Shown one piece after another: positions 41,823-50,250 of a stretch of DNA of 64,000 nt (the stretch's first letter is position 1; each line of letters opens with the position of its first letter). The stretch is from Hyphomicrobiales bacterium (GTDB taxonomy: Bacteria > Pseudomonadota > Alphaproteobacteria > Rhizobiales > Rhizobiaceae), in NCBI GenBank assembly GCA_900470805.1, contig UCCA01000001.1, positions 155,332-219,331 on the forward strand, given 5' to 3'. A model generated the notes under the pieces. It had not been told where the DNA came from and did not search any database. It saw only the letters and a program-made list of their open reading frames with translations. The translations under genes were made by a program, and so were the position numbers.

Positions 41823-44285
41823 TCACTCCGCAGCCTGGGGATAGCCGATCGTCGCCATCGGCTTGAACTCGTGCTTGTCCTTGCCGGAGACGCGCTCCGA
41901 CCAGGGATCGACCTGGGCGAAGGTCTGGCTGAAGACGAAGCGCTGGTAATAGGCCTGGCGCTTCTCGGCATCGCCCATGATCTGCCGGCGGATTTCTTCG
42001 AGGCCGATCCGCTTGGCCCATTTGTAGATGCGCTCGAGATAGCGGGCCTGCTCGCGGTACATTTGCGTCAGGGCGACGATATGCTCCAGCGCCTCATCCT
42101 CGGTCTTGACGAGGCCGAGAACCTCGGTGCCCTTGATGTCGAGGCCGGCCGCACCGGCGAAATGGATCTCGAAGCCTGAATCGACGCAGATGACGCCGAT
42201 GTCCTTGCAGGTCGCTTCCGCGCAGTTGCGCGGGCATCCCGACACGGCAAGCTTGAGTTTGGCCGGCGTCCACGAGCCCCACATGAATTTCTCGATGCGG
42301 ATGCCGAGGCCGGTGGAATCCTGCGTACCGAAGCGGCACCAGTCGGAGCCGACGCAGGTCTTCACGGTTCTGAGCCCCTTGGCATAGGCCTGTCCGGAGA
42401 TGAACCCCGCCTTGCCGAGATCGGCCCAGACCGCCGGCAGGTCTTCCTTCTCGATGCCGAGCAGGTCGATGCGCTGACCGCCGGTGACTTTCACCATCGG
42501 GATTTCGAATTTGTCGACCACATCGGCGATGGCGCGCAACTCGTTGGAGTTAGTGACGCCGCCCCACATGCGCGGCACCACGGAATAGGTGCCGTCCTTC
42601 TGGATGTTGGCGTGGACACGCTCGTTGATGTAGCGCGACTGGTAGTCGTCGGCATATTCATCCGGCCAGTCGCAGACGAGGTAGTAGTTCAAAGCTGGGC
42701 GACACTTGGCGCAGCCGCAGGAGGTCTTCCATTCCAGCTCCTGCATCACGGCCGGAATGGTCTTCAGGCCCTTGGCCTTGATCAGGCGGCGGACGTCGTC
42801 ATGGCCGAGCTCGGTGCAGGTGCACATCGGCGTGACGGCGGCGGGGTTGTAGCCGTCGCCCAGCGTCAGCGCCATCAGTTGCTCGACAAGGCCGGTGCAG
42901 GAGCCGCATGAGGCGGATGCCTTGGTGTGGGCGCGGACATCGTCGAGGGACGTCAGGCCCTTGGCTGTGATCGTCCCGGTGATCTTGCCCTTGCAAACGC
43001 CGTTGCAGCCGCAGATTTCCGCATCATCCGGCAAGGCTGCAACGGCCGCCATAGGGTCCAGCGGCGACCCTCCCTGGTAGGCCTGCCCGAAGATCAGCGT
43101 TTCGCGCATCTCCGAGATATCTGTCTGCTTCTTCTTGAGATCGTTGAACCATGCGCCGTCGGCCGTTTCGCCGTAGAGAACGGTGCCGATGATCCTGTTG
43201 TTCTTCAGCACAAGCCGCTTGTAGACGCCGGCCGCGGCATCGCGCAGCACGATTTCCTGGCGATCGTCGCCGTCGGCAAAGTCGCCGAGCGAATAGAGCT
43301 CGATGCCTGTGACCTTGAGCTTGGTGGGAGTATCGGAGTGCACGAAGGCTGGCACGGTGTCGCCGGACAGATGCGAGGCGGCCACGCGGGCCATCTCGTA
43401 AAGCGGAGCAACGAGACCGTAGACCATGCCGCCGACCTCGGCGCATTCGCCGAGCGACAGGATGCTACCGTCCGACGTTTGCATTCCGTCGTCGACGACG
43501 ATACCACGGTTGACCGCGAGGCCGGCGTCCTTTGCGAGGCCGATATTCGGGCGGATGCCGACGGCCATGACCACGAGACTCGCCGGAATGATACGGCCGT
43601 CGTCGAGCTCGATGCCCTCGACCTTGCCGTTGCCGACAATCGCCTTGGTGTTGGCCTTGGTGATGACCTTGATGCCGCGCTCCTCGATCGCCTTCTGCAG
43701 CAGATAGCCGGCGGCGGGGTCGAGCTGGCGCTCCATCAAGGTCGGGTTGACGTGCAGCACGGTGACATCCATGCCGCGCAGGCTGAGACCCGCAGCTGCT
43801 TCCAGCCCGAGCAGGCCGCCGCCGATGACGATCGCCTTTTTGCGCGACTGGGCGGCAAGCAGCATGGCCTGCACGTCGTCGAGGTCGCGATAGGTGATGA
43901 CGCCGGGCAGGTCCTTGCCGGGGACGGGGATGATGAACGGCACGGAGCCGGTGGCGATCACCAGCTTGTCGTAGCTCTCCGTGACGCCGTGGTCGGATGT
44001 AACGGTCTTGGCGTGGCGGTCGATCGCGACGATCTTGTGGCCCTTGTAGAGCGTGATGCCGTTTTCGATGTACCAGCCGTCGCCATGGATGACGATCTGT
44101 TCGTAGCTTTTCTCGCCCGACAGGACCGGCGATAGCATGATGCGGTCGTAGTTGACACGTGGCTCGGCGTTGAAGATCGTCACCTGGTAGCGGCCAGGTG
44201 CTTTCTCGAACAGGTGTTCCAGCATCCGCCCCGGCGCCATGCCGTTGCCGATGATGACAAGCTTTTCGGTCTGCGTTTCGCTCAT
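41823..44285 (-). CDS. nirB: NADH-dependent assimilatory nitrite reductase, large subunit (NirB)
   Basis: An 820-residue NirB. Residues 1-310 are the FAD/NAD(P)H oxidoreductase module (LVIIGNGMAPGRMLEHLFEK, AIVIGGGLLGLEAAAGLSLR). Near 423 a BFD-like 2Fe-2S domain has CGCNGVCKG. The C-terminal half is the siroheme/4Fe-4S sulfite-nitrite reductase fold, with cluster cysteines in TCVGSDWCRFG (about 641) and SGCPRNCAEATCKDIG (about 682). It reduces nitrite to ammonium in the cytoplasm using NADH, with siroheme from CysG. It starts 4 bp after the nrt ATPase gene stop. Confidence 0.95.
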   Translation of the reverse strand: MSETQTEKLVIIGNGMAPGRMLEHLFEKAPGRYQVTIFNAEPRVNYDRIMLSPVLSGEKSYEQIVIHGDGWYIENGITLYKGHKIVAIDRHAKTVTSDHGVTESYDKLVIATGSVPFIIPVPGKDLPGVITYRDLDDVQAMLLAAQSRKKAIVIGGGLLGLEAAAGLSLRGMDVTVLHVNPTLMERQLDPAAGYLLQKAIEERGIKVITKANTKAIVGNGKVEGIELDDGRIIPASLVVMAVGIRPNIGLAKDAGLAVNRGIVVDDGMQTSDGSILSLGECAEVGGMVYGLVAPLYEMARVAASHLSGDTVPAFVHSDTPTKLKVTGIELYSLGDFADGDDRQEIVLRDAAAGVYKRLVLKNNRIIGTVLYGETADGAWFNDLKKKQTDISEMRETLIFGQAYQGGSPLDPMAAVAALPDDAEICGCNGVCKGKITGTITAKGLTSLDDVRAHTKASASCGSCTGLVEQLMALTLGDGYNPAAVTPMCTCTELGHDDVRRLIKAKGLKTIPAVMQELEWKTSCGCAKCRPALNYYLVCDWPDEYADDYQSRYINERVHANIQKDGTYSVVPRMWGGVTNSNELRAIADVVDKFEIPMVKVTGGQRIDLLGIEKEDLPAVWADLGKAGFISGQAYAKGLRTVKTCVGSDWCRFGTQDSTGLGIRIEKFMWGSWTPAKLKLAVSGCPRNCAEATCKDIGVICVDSGFEIHFAGAAGLDIKGTEVLGLVKTEDEALEHIVALTQMYREQARYLERIYKWAKRIGLEEIRRQIMGDAEKRQAYYQRFVFSQTFAQVDPWSERVSGKDKHEFKPMATIGYPQAAE

Positions 44286-44289
44286 GGTG

Positions 44290-45087
44290 TTACTCCGCGG
44301 CTTCGACGAAGCGATGGCGTTCGTAGAGGAACTTCAGCACGGCTTCGCGGCATTTGAGGTAGGTTCGGTCGGAGGCGAGCTCGATGCGGTTGCGCGGGCG
44401 CGGGATCGGCACATCGAGCACCTCGCCGATCTTGGCGGCCGGACCGTTTGTCATCATCACGATCCGGTCGGACAAGAGTACGGCCTCGTCGACGTCATGG
44501 GTGATCATCACCATGGTGTTGCCGAGCCGGGCATGGATCTCCATCACCGCATCCTGCAGATGCGCGCGGGTCAGAGCGTCGAGCGCGCCGAAGGGCTCGT
44601 CGAGCAACAAGATCTTGGGCTCCATAGAGAGCGCCCTGGCAATGCCGACACGCTGCTTCATGCCGCCCGAGATTTCCGAAGGGCGCTTGTCTTTCGCATG
44701 CGCCATCTGGACGAGGTCGAGATTGGCCATCACCCAGTCATGGCGTTCCGCCTTGCTTTTCGAGCCGCTGAATACCTTGGACACGGCAAGATTGACGTTC
44801 TCGTAGACGGTCAGCCACGGCAGCAGGCTGTGGTTCTGGAAGACGACGGCGCGCTCGGGGCCGGGGGCGTTGACCTCGCGGTTTTCCAGCAGCACGGCGC
44901 CGGCCGACACCGGCGTCAAGCCGGCGATCAGGTTGAGCAGCGTGGACTTGCCGCAGCCGGAATGACCGATGATCGAGACGAATTCGCCCTTTGAGATCGT
45001 CAGGTTGATGCTCTTCAGCACCTCGGCGCGTGTGCCTGCCCGGTCGAAGTATTTGTCGATGTGGTCGAGCTTGAGATAAGCGGTCAT
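44290..45087 (-). CDS. nrtD: Nitrate ABC transporter ATP-binding protein
   Basis: A 265-residue ATPase of the nitrate/sulfonate group: Walker A GHSGCGKST, Q-loop FQNHSLLPWLTV, signature ISGGMKQR, Walker B ILLLDEPFGALDA, H-loop ITHDVDEA. NRIELASDRTYLKCREAVLK near the end is NrtC/NrtD-like. Of two close ATGs, the second (45087) is 6 bp after GAAGGGA. It follows nrtB by 11 bp. In three-gene rhizobial versions it is often called nrtC. It drives nitrate uptake. Confidence 0.92.
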   Translation of the reverse strand: MTAYLKLDHIDKYFDRAGTRAEVLKSINLTISKGEFVSIIGHSGCGKSTLLNLIAGLTPVSAGAVLLENREVNAPGPERAVVFQNHSLLPWLTVYENVNLAVSKVFSGSKSKAERHDWVMANLDLVQMAHAKDKRPSEISGGMKQRVGIARALSMEPKILLLDEPFGALDALTRAHLQDAVMEIHARLGNTMVMITHDVDEAVLLSDRIVMMTNGPAAKIGEVLDVPIPRPRNRIELASDRTYLKCREAVLKFLYERHRFVEAAE

Positions 45088-45098
45088 GGTCATTCCCT

Positions 45099-45992
45099 TC
45101 AATTGGCCGAAGCGCCGCGGGTGATCAGCTTGCCGACGGCAGCCACCAGCTTGTCGAGCGCGAAGCCGACGACGCCAATGTAGGCAAGAGCGACGATGAT
45201 GTCGGGCAGGCGCGACGAGTTCCATGCATCCCAGATGAAGAAGCCGATGCCGACGCCGCCGGTGAGCATCTCGGCTGCCACGATCGCCAGCCAGGAGAGC
45301 CCGACGCCGATCCGCAGGCCGGTGAAGATGTAGGGGGCGGCCGACGGAAGCATGATCTTGAAGAAGAATTCGATCTGGTTCAGCCGCAGCACCTTGGCGA
45401 CATTGCGATAGTCCTGCGGGATGTTGCGCACGCCGACGGCGGTGTTGATGATCACGGGCCAGATCGAGGTAATGAAGATCACGAAGATCGCAGACGGGTT
45501 GCTGTCCTGGAAGGCGGCAAGCGAAAGCGGCAGCCAGGCGAGCGGCGGCACGGTGCGCAGCACCTGGAAGATCGGGTCGAGGCCGCGCATCGCCCAGACG
45601 GACTGGCCGATGATGGCGCCGACGATGACACCTGCAATTGCTGCGAGGCCAAAGCCGTAGGCGACGCGCTGCAGCGAGATCAGGACCCGCCAGCCGAGGC
45701 CGATATCCTGGGTGCCGTAGTTGAAGAACGGATAGGCGATCAGGTCATAGCTTTCCTGCCAGACCTGATGCGGCGAGGGCAGGGAGGCTGTGGGCGAGGA
45801 ACAGAGTACCTGCCAGACGGCAAGCAGGATGGCGAGGACGACCAGCGGAGGAACGACGTTGCGTATGACGATCGCCGCCACCTTCGCGATATCGAACTTA
45901 ACGGTGGGCCGCCTTGATAGCGGTAGGATTGTCGCGGTGTTGGGCGTGGTTGCTGATGTCGCGATCGTTTGTTTCTTGGCCAAAGCGGGCAT
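45099..45992 (-). CDS. nrtB: Nitrate ABC transporter permease
   Basis: A 297-residue permease. About 40 polar residues precede the first span (VVPPLVVLAILLAVWQVLCS), followed by PSPHQVWQE and FQVLRTVPPLAWLPLSLAAF, the NrtB block. The EAA-like loop is NVAKVLRLNQIEFFFKIMLP, and GLSWLAIVAAEMLTGGVGIG follows. It pairs with the ATPase at 44290 and the Tat-exported binding protein at 46051. A strong hairpin precedes it. Confidence 0.93.
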   Translation of the reverse strand: MPALAKKQTIATSATTPNTATILPLSRRPTVKFDIAKVAAIVIRNVVPPLVVLAILLAVWQVLCSSPTASLPSPHQVWQESYDLIAYPFFNYGTQDIGLGWRVLISLQRVAYGFGLAAIAGVIVGAIIGQSVWAMRGLDPIFQVLRTVPPLAWLPLSLAAFQDSNPSAIFVIFITSIWPVIINTAVGVRNIPQDYRNVAKVLRLNQIEFFFKIMLPSAAPYIFTGLRIGVGLSWLAIVAAEMLTGGVGIGFFIWDAWNSSRLPDIIVALAYIGVVGFALDKLVAAVGKLITRGASAN

Positions 45993-46020
45993 TCTACGCT
46001 CCTCTTGAACTTGGGAAGAA

Positions 46021-46043
46021 CCGGCGCGCGGTTCGCGCGCCGG
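46021..46043 (-). other. Intercistronic hairpin between nrtA and nrtB
   Basis: CCGGCGCGC (46021-46029) and GCGCGCCGG (46035-46043) form a perfect 9-bp stem with a 5-nt loop, only 7 bp after the nrtA stop. On the transcribed strand it is followed by TTCTTCC. The placement right after a binding-protein gene suggests 3'-end protection or partial termination to raise nrtA expression over nrtB. Confidence 0.7.
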
Positions 46044-46050
46044 CGGCGGG

Positions 46051-47349
46051 TCAGGAGGCGGCCTTGATCGCCAGGCTGTCGAGGTAGGCGGAAGGGTTTT
46101 CCGGATCGAAGACCTTGCCGTCGAAGAAGGTCTCCTTGCCGCGCGAGGTCGATGCCGGAATGTCGGCCGCGGCGACGCCGAGATCCTTGGCGGCGGCGCG
46201 CCAGATGTCTTCGCGGTTCACCTTGTCGACCAGAGCCTTGATGTCGGTATCCGGCGCGAACTTGCCCCAGCGGATGTTCTCGGCGAGGAACCAGGTGTCA
46301 TGGCTCTTGAAGGGGTAGGAGACGCCGCCGGCCCAGAACTTCATGTAGAGGTCGGTGCCCTGGGCGACGCGGCCGTTGCCGTAGTTGATGTCGCCCTTCA
46401 GGCGGCCGAGCACGTCCTTCGGCGGCACGTTGAACCATTGGCGCTTGCCCAGGATGGTCGACATCTCCTGCTTGTTGTCCATGCTGTCGCACCATTGCTG
46501 AGCTTCCATGACGGCCATCAGCAGCGCCTTGGCGGCATTCGGGTTCTTCTCGACCCAGTCGGTGCGCATGCCGAGCGCCTTTTCCGGGTGCCCCTTCCAG
46601 AGCTCGCCGGTGGTGGCTGCGGTGAAGCCGACACCCTGGTTGACCAGCTGCTCGTTCCACGGTTCGCCGACACAGAAGACGTCCATGTTGCCGACCTTCA
46701 TGTTGGCCACCATCTGCGGCGGCGGCACGACGATGGTCGAAATGTCCTTGTCCGGATCGATGCCGCCGGCGGCAAGCCAGTAGCGGATCCAGAGGTCATG
46801 GGTGCCGCCCGGGAAGGTCATGGCCGCCTTGATCTCCTTGCCCTCGGCCTTCTTCTTCTCGAAGGCCGCCTTCAGCTTGGAGGCGTCGAGCTGCACGCCG
46901 GTATCGGCATATTCCTTGGCAACCGAGATGCCCTGGCTATCGTAGTTCAGCCGCGCGAGGATGGTCATCGGCACGGGCTGATTGTTCTGCGTCACCTTGC
47001 CGGCCTGCATCAGGTAGGGCAGCGGCGAGAGGATGTGGGCGCCGTCGATGCCGTTCGAGGCGCCGCCGAGCACGAGGTTGTCACGAGTGGCGCCCCACGA
47101 TGCCTGCTTGGCGACCTCGACATCGGGAAGGCCGTGCTTGGCGAAGAGGCCCTTTTCCTGTGCAACGATCAGGGGTGCCGCGTCGGTGAGTGCGATGAAG
47201 CCGAGCTTGGCGCCGGTGACCTCGGGGCCTGCTGAAGCAGCGAATGCGCCTGATGGGAAGGCGCCGCGGACGGCGGTGATCAATGCTGCCGTCGCCGTCG
47301 TCTTCAGGATGCTTCGACGGGTGATGCCGGTCGTGACTGTCTTGTTCAT
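46051..47349 (-). CDS. nrtA: Nitrate ABC transporter substrate-binding protein
   Basis: A 432-residue nitrate-binding protein of the NrtA/CmpA family. The N-terminus is a twin-arginine signal (GITRRSILKTTATAALITAV). Mature features are AKLGFIALTDAAPLIVAQEK, then GLFAKHGLPDVEV, ASWGATRDNLVLGGASNGID and GAHILSPLPY, and MTFPGGTHDLWIRYWLAAGG. The ATG at 47349 follows GAGGGACC; an upstream ATG at 47445 lies in the leader RNA and is unlikely. It is the first gene after the sigma-54 promoter and NasT-type leader. Confidence 0.94.
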   Translation of the reverse strand: MNKTVTTGITRRSILKTTATAALITAVRGAFPSGAFAASAGPEVTGAKLGFIALTDAAPLIVAQEKGLFAKHGLPDVEVAKQASWGATRDNLVLGGASNGIDGAHILSPLPYLMQAGKVTQNNQPVPMTILARLNYDSQGISVAKEYADTGVQLDASKLKAAFEKKKAEGKEIKAAMTFPGGTHDLWIRYWLAAGGIDPDKDISTIVVPPPQMVANMKVGNMDVFCVGEPWNEQLVNQGVGFTAATTGELWKGHPEKALGMRTDWVEKNPNAAKALLMAVMEAQQWCDSMDNKQEMSTILGKRQWFNVPPKDVLGRLKGDINYGNGRVAQGTDLYMKFWAGGVSYPFKSHDTWFLAENIRWGKFAPDTDIKALVDKVNREDIWRAAAKDLGVAAADIPASTSRGKETFFDGKVFDPENPSAYLDSLAIKAAS

Positions 47350-47522
47350 GCCGAGGGTCCCTCTGCTGGTGCTGGCCGGAATTTTGGGAATAAAAAAACG
47401 CCGCTCGGTAGATGCGTCATCGGGAGGGAGGGTCCCAGACAGCAAAAACCTTGCGACGTCGATGTCTTTTGTGAACGCGCTATCGCGCGCTCATCTCGCG
47501 CCGGTCGCCGTTGACCGGTGCG
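47350..47522 (-). promoter_or_regulatory. nas operon leader RNA with putative NasT (ANTAR) target hairpin
   Basis: On the minus strand, starting 4-5 nt after the predicted transcription start, CCGGTC-AACGGC-GACCGG (47518-47501) forms a stem with a hexaloop having A at position 1 and G at 4, the ANTAR-target consensus. A second GC stem (47492-47473) follows but closes on a GATA tetraloop or CGATAG hexaloop, which departs from the consensus. Further on, a GC-rich stretch is followed by seven T (47398-47392), 43 nt before nrtA, consistent with a terminator that NasT would suppress. The terminator stem itself is not obvious by eye. Confidence 0.6.
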
Positions 47523-47532
47523 GTTTTAATCC

Positions 47533-47548
47533 TGCAAGCGGCGTGCCA
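47533..47548 (-). promoter_or_regulatory. Sigma-54 promoter of the nrt-nir-nas operon
   Basis: The minus strand reads TGGCACGCCGCTTGCA, an essentially perfect -24/-12 element (TGGCAC-N5-TTGCA). Transcription should begin about 47521-47523 and run into nrtA. This implies RpoN and an enhancer-binding protein, normally NtrC under nitrogen limitation. No clear NtrC palindrome was found by eye in the 160 bp upstream. Confidence 0.88.
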
Positions 47549-47710
47549 CTTTGGAATGAATCCACTAATCTGATGAAATTCAAAGTCAAATCGGAATTTC
47601 AATCTAGTTGCCTATTTCTGCGTCGCCATTTTATGGTGCCGTATGTTTGTGCGATTGCTCCTCTGGCGCCATTCGCATATGCAATCAATTTGTGCAGGGC
47701 ACCAAGGAAA

Positions 47711-48982
47711 TCAGGCGTCGTCAGTGCCGGGAGGCGCCTGTTTGCTGCGAACCGCAAAGTCGGAGACGTAGTCCGCGAAATGCGACGGGTCGAAAATGTG
47801 GCCATCCATGAACCGATCGCCATCCTCGTTGCCTTCAACGCGGACATCGGCGTCGTCAGGTGTGCTTTCCGGTCCGAGTGCCGCACGGTAGAGGTCGGGT
47901 CGATAGGCGGATGCTGCGATCCTGGCATTGTTGAGCGACCTTTCCGCCTGCCCCCAGCGGACCATCTGGCTGTAGATCCACAGTGCGTGACTGGGGCGCG
48001 GATAGTTGGCGAAGCGGCCGTGGAACAGGAAATAGTCGTCGATCACGCGCCGGTTCCCCCTGGCGTCGAGACTGAACTCGCCGGCAAGGACATGCCGGAT
48101 GATATGGACCGGCGCCGCGATGTAGCGTGCATCAGCCAAGGCTTCCGCAAGCGCATCATGATTGCTGACTTGGTCGCACCAGCGCGCGGCGGCATCGAGC
48201 GCCACGATCAGCCGGGAAACGGTTTCCGGATGGCTTTCCGCCCAGTCAGGTCGCATGCCGATGACCTTTTCCGGCGCGGATGGCCAGATGTCCTGCTTCG
48301 CGGCGACTATGCGGCCGACACCGCGCTCGGACGCAACCATGTTCCAGGGCGCGCCGACGCAGAAGCCGTCGATCGCGCCGGCCGCGAGCGCATCCGAGGT
48401 CAGAGGCGGCGGTACCACGACGAGTTTCACATCGCTATCAGGATCGATGCCACCTGCCGCGAGCCAATAGCGGAATTCGTAATTGTGTGACGAGAAAGGA
48501 TAGGTCATCGCAAGCGTCGGTAGCGGCTCGCCGCGCGCCTTCATGTCGCGCAGCACCGTGGCGAGTGCTTGGGCGCTCTCCATGGCGCCTGCGGTTTCGG
48601 CCAACCCTGCCGTATCACGCATCCTGTCGAACAGCCGTGTCGATAGGGTGATGGCGTTGCCTCCGCGACCGAGCGAGAAGGGCGTTATCGTCGGCGACGG
48701 GTTCGAGCCGAGACCGAGCATCGATGCCACCGGCATCGGCGAGAGCATGTGGGCGATGTCGAACTGTCGGAAGGCGAGGCGGTCGCGGACATTGGCCCAG
48801 GACACGTCCTTGACGAGATCGAGCGTCAGGCCTTCCCTCGACGCAAAGCCGAATTCGGCAGCGGCGATCAGCACGGAAGCGTCCACGAGCGGAATGAAGC
48901 CCGCACGGAGCGTCCGTGTGCCCTCTGTCGCGATCCGTGTCGGTGCGGCAAGGCCGCCGGCACTGCCTTCGTTTGTTGTCAT
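47711..48982 (-). CDS. nasS: Nitrate sensor NasS (NrtA-like, cytoplasmic)
   Basis: A 423-residue protein homologous to NrtA but with no signal peptide: after a polar start it goes into LRAGFIPLVDASVLIAAAEF, DVSWANVRDRLAFRQFDIAH, MTYPFSSHNYEFRYWLAAGG and FCVGAPWNMVASERGVGRIV. In the NasS-NasT system the soluble sensor holds NasT inactive until nitrate or nitrite binds. It is 49 bp downstream of nasT on the same strand. The ATG at 48982 is 5 bp from GGAG; a GTG at 48988 is less well placed. The lack of export plus the nasT neighbour separates it from a transport component. Confidence 0.9.
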   Translation of the reverse strand: MTTNEGSAGGLAAPTRIATEGTRTLRAGFIPLVDASVLIAAAEFGFASREGLTLDLVKDVSWANVRDRLAFRQFDIAHMLSPMPVASMLGLGSNPSPTITPFSLGRGGNAITLSTRLFDRMRDTAGLAETAGAMESAQALATVLRDMKARGEPLPTLAMTYPFSSHNYEFRYWLAAGGIDPDSDVKLVVVPPPLTSDALAAGAIDGFCVGAPWNMVASERGVGRIVAAKQDIWPSAPEKVIGMRPDWAESHPETVSRLIVALDAAARWCDQVSNHDALAEALADARYIAAPVHIIRHVLAGEFSLDARGNRRVIDDYFLFHGRFANYPRPSHALWIYSQMVRWGQAERSLNNARIAASAYRPDLYRAALGPESTPDDADVRVEGNEDGDRFMDGHIFDPSHFADYVSDFAVRSKQAPPGTDDA

Positions 48983-49031
48983 ATCCACTCCGGTCTCCTC
49001 CGGAAAGAAGGTCGATAGCGCGTTTGTGCCA

Positions 49032-49634
49032 TCACATCAGCAGTCCTGCCGCAGTCACGACGCTCTGCGCAATGTCGGCGATCTTCTTTTTTTCGTTCAT
49101 GGCGGTCTGGCGCAGGAGCGTAAACGCTTCTTCTTCCGACAGCCCGCGCATTTTCATCAGAATACCCTTGGCGCGGTCGATGATCTTGCGCTCTTCAAGC
49201 GCGGATTTTGCATCGGCAAGCTCGCGCTGCAGGCGGCTGAAGGCATTGAAGCGGCTGACGGCCATTTCCAGGATCGGTTTCACCCGTTCCTTCTTCAGTC
49301 CATCGACGATATAGGCCGAAACCCCGGCATCGACGGCAGCGATGATCGAGTCCTCGTCCGATTTGTCGACGAACATGGCGATCGGCCGTTTCACCGCCCG
49401 CGAAATCTGGAAGATGCTCTCCAGCATGTCGCGGTTCGGGTTTTCAAGATCGATGACGATGACATCGGGGTTGAGTTCCTCGATGCGGCGCGCCAATCCG
49501 TGCATATCGTCAATGACGGTGACGCGATCGTAGCCGGCCTCGTGCAAGCCTATCTCGATGATAGATGCACGGATGCTGTTTTCGTCGATGACCAGCACAT
49601 TGAGACTGGCCTTTGGAGGTTGGGACGTTGCCAC
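49032..49634 (-). CDS. nasT: ANTAR-domain antitermination regulator NasT
   Basis: A 200-residue regulator: an N-terminal receiver-like domain (LNVLVIDENSIRASIIEIGL, NPDVIVIDLENPNRDMLESI) and, in the last 65 residues, an ANTAR RNA-binding domain (RKIIDRAKGILMKMRGLSEE, EAFTLLRQTAM). NasT binds two-hairpin RNA motifs in nas leaders and prevents termination when nitrate or nitrite relieves NasS. The putative target is the leader at 47350-47522. An ATTTCG-TTT-CGAAAT inverted repeat (49646-49660) lies just upstream of the start and may take part in its own control. Confidence 0.93.
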   Translation of the reverse strand: MATSQPPKASLNVLVIDENSIRASIIEIGLHEAGYDRVTVIDDMHGLARRIEELNPDVIVIDLENPNRDMLESIFQISRAVKRPIAMFVDKSDEDSIIAAVDAGVSAYIVDGLKKERVKPILEMAVSRFNAFSRLQRELADAKSALEERKIIDRAKGILMKMRGLSEEEAFTLLRQTAMNEKKKIADIAQSVVTAAGLLM

Positions 49635-49772
49635 TGGCGGCCAGCATTTCGTTTCGAAATCGATCAGGTCAGGCCAACTGAAATGCTGGAGATTAGCTCA
49701 AAAATCAAGCAAATATTTTTATGCTGAAGAAATGGGCGCGGAGCAGGCTAGCGCATTTCGCGTGAAAGCGCT

Positions 49773-50180
49773 TTAACCCATTGTCGATGTGGCAGAAATG
49801 AAAATCCGCTCTTCGACGTGTCGACGATCATGCAGCTTTTGCGGTCGTGCCAAGGTGTTCCCTTTTTCGTTGAGCCAGCGGCGGTAGGTGATCGAACTGG
49901 CGTCGGCACGGGTCATGATGCCATCAGTCGCTGACAGCGTGGCCTGCGGTTGGGAAAACTGGCAGTTGCGCCAAAGGCGGCGCTGTGTTTCCGAAAGCCC
50001 AAGCTGGTTCGGTCTCACGGCAATGAGGTAGGCGCTCATGCCGGGTGCAAGATAGATCATGTTTTTGACGAGGAGCGTGGTCTTGGGTGCTCCTGCTATC
50101 TGAGGTCGCGGTAGGAAGGCAGGCCGATCACGGTGGGTGCTGCCATGATCCGGCGCATCCATCGCATGCCAAGGAAACAC
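49773..50180 (-). CDS. Hypothetical protein
   Basis: A 135-residue frame with a reasonable mixed composition but no recognised family. A hydrophobic LLVKNMIYLAPGMSAYLIAV segment sits near residues 36-55, followed by a basic polar C-terminal half (ITYRRWLNEKGNTLARPQKL). An internal ATG at 50060 could be the true start, giving 95 residues; no convincing ribosome site is seen for either. It lies between nasT and the AraC gene on the same strand. It may be spurious. Confidence 0.35.
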   Translation of the reverse strand: MFPWHAMDAPDHGSTHRDRPAFLPRPQIAGAPKTTLLVKNMIYLAPGMSAYLIAVRPNQLGLSETQRRLWRNCQFSQPQATLSATDGIMTRADASSITYRRWLNEKGNTLARPQKLHDRRHVEERIFISATSTMG

Positions 50181-50250
50181 TTCGCGAGTGCCTGGGGTTC
50201 AGATGCCGGGAGAGATGTCAGCCGGCATCTATTTGCTCTCGAACGATAAT

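Noticed and set aside
47549..47710. NtrC binding sites upstream of the sigma-54 promoter
   Set aside because: Sequences such as GTGCAGGGCACCA near 47692 partly resemble the TGCACC-N5-GGTGCA palindrome but do not reach a convincing match.
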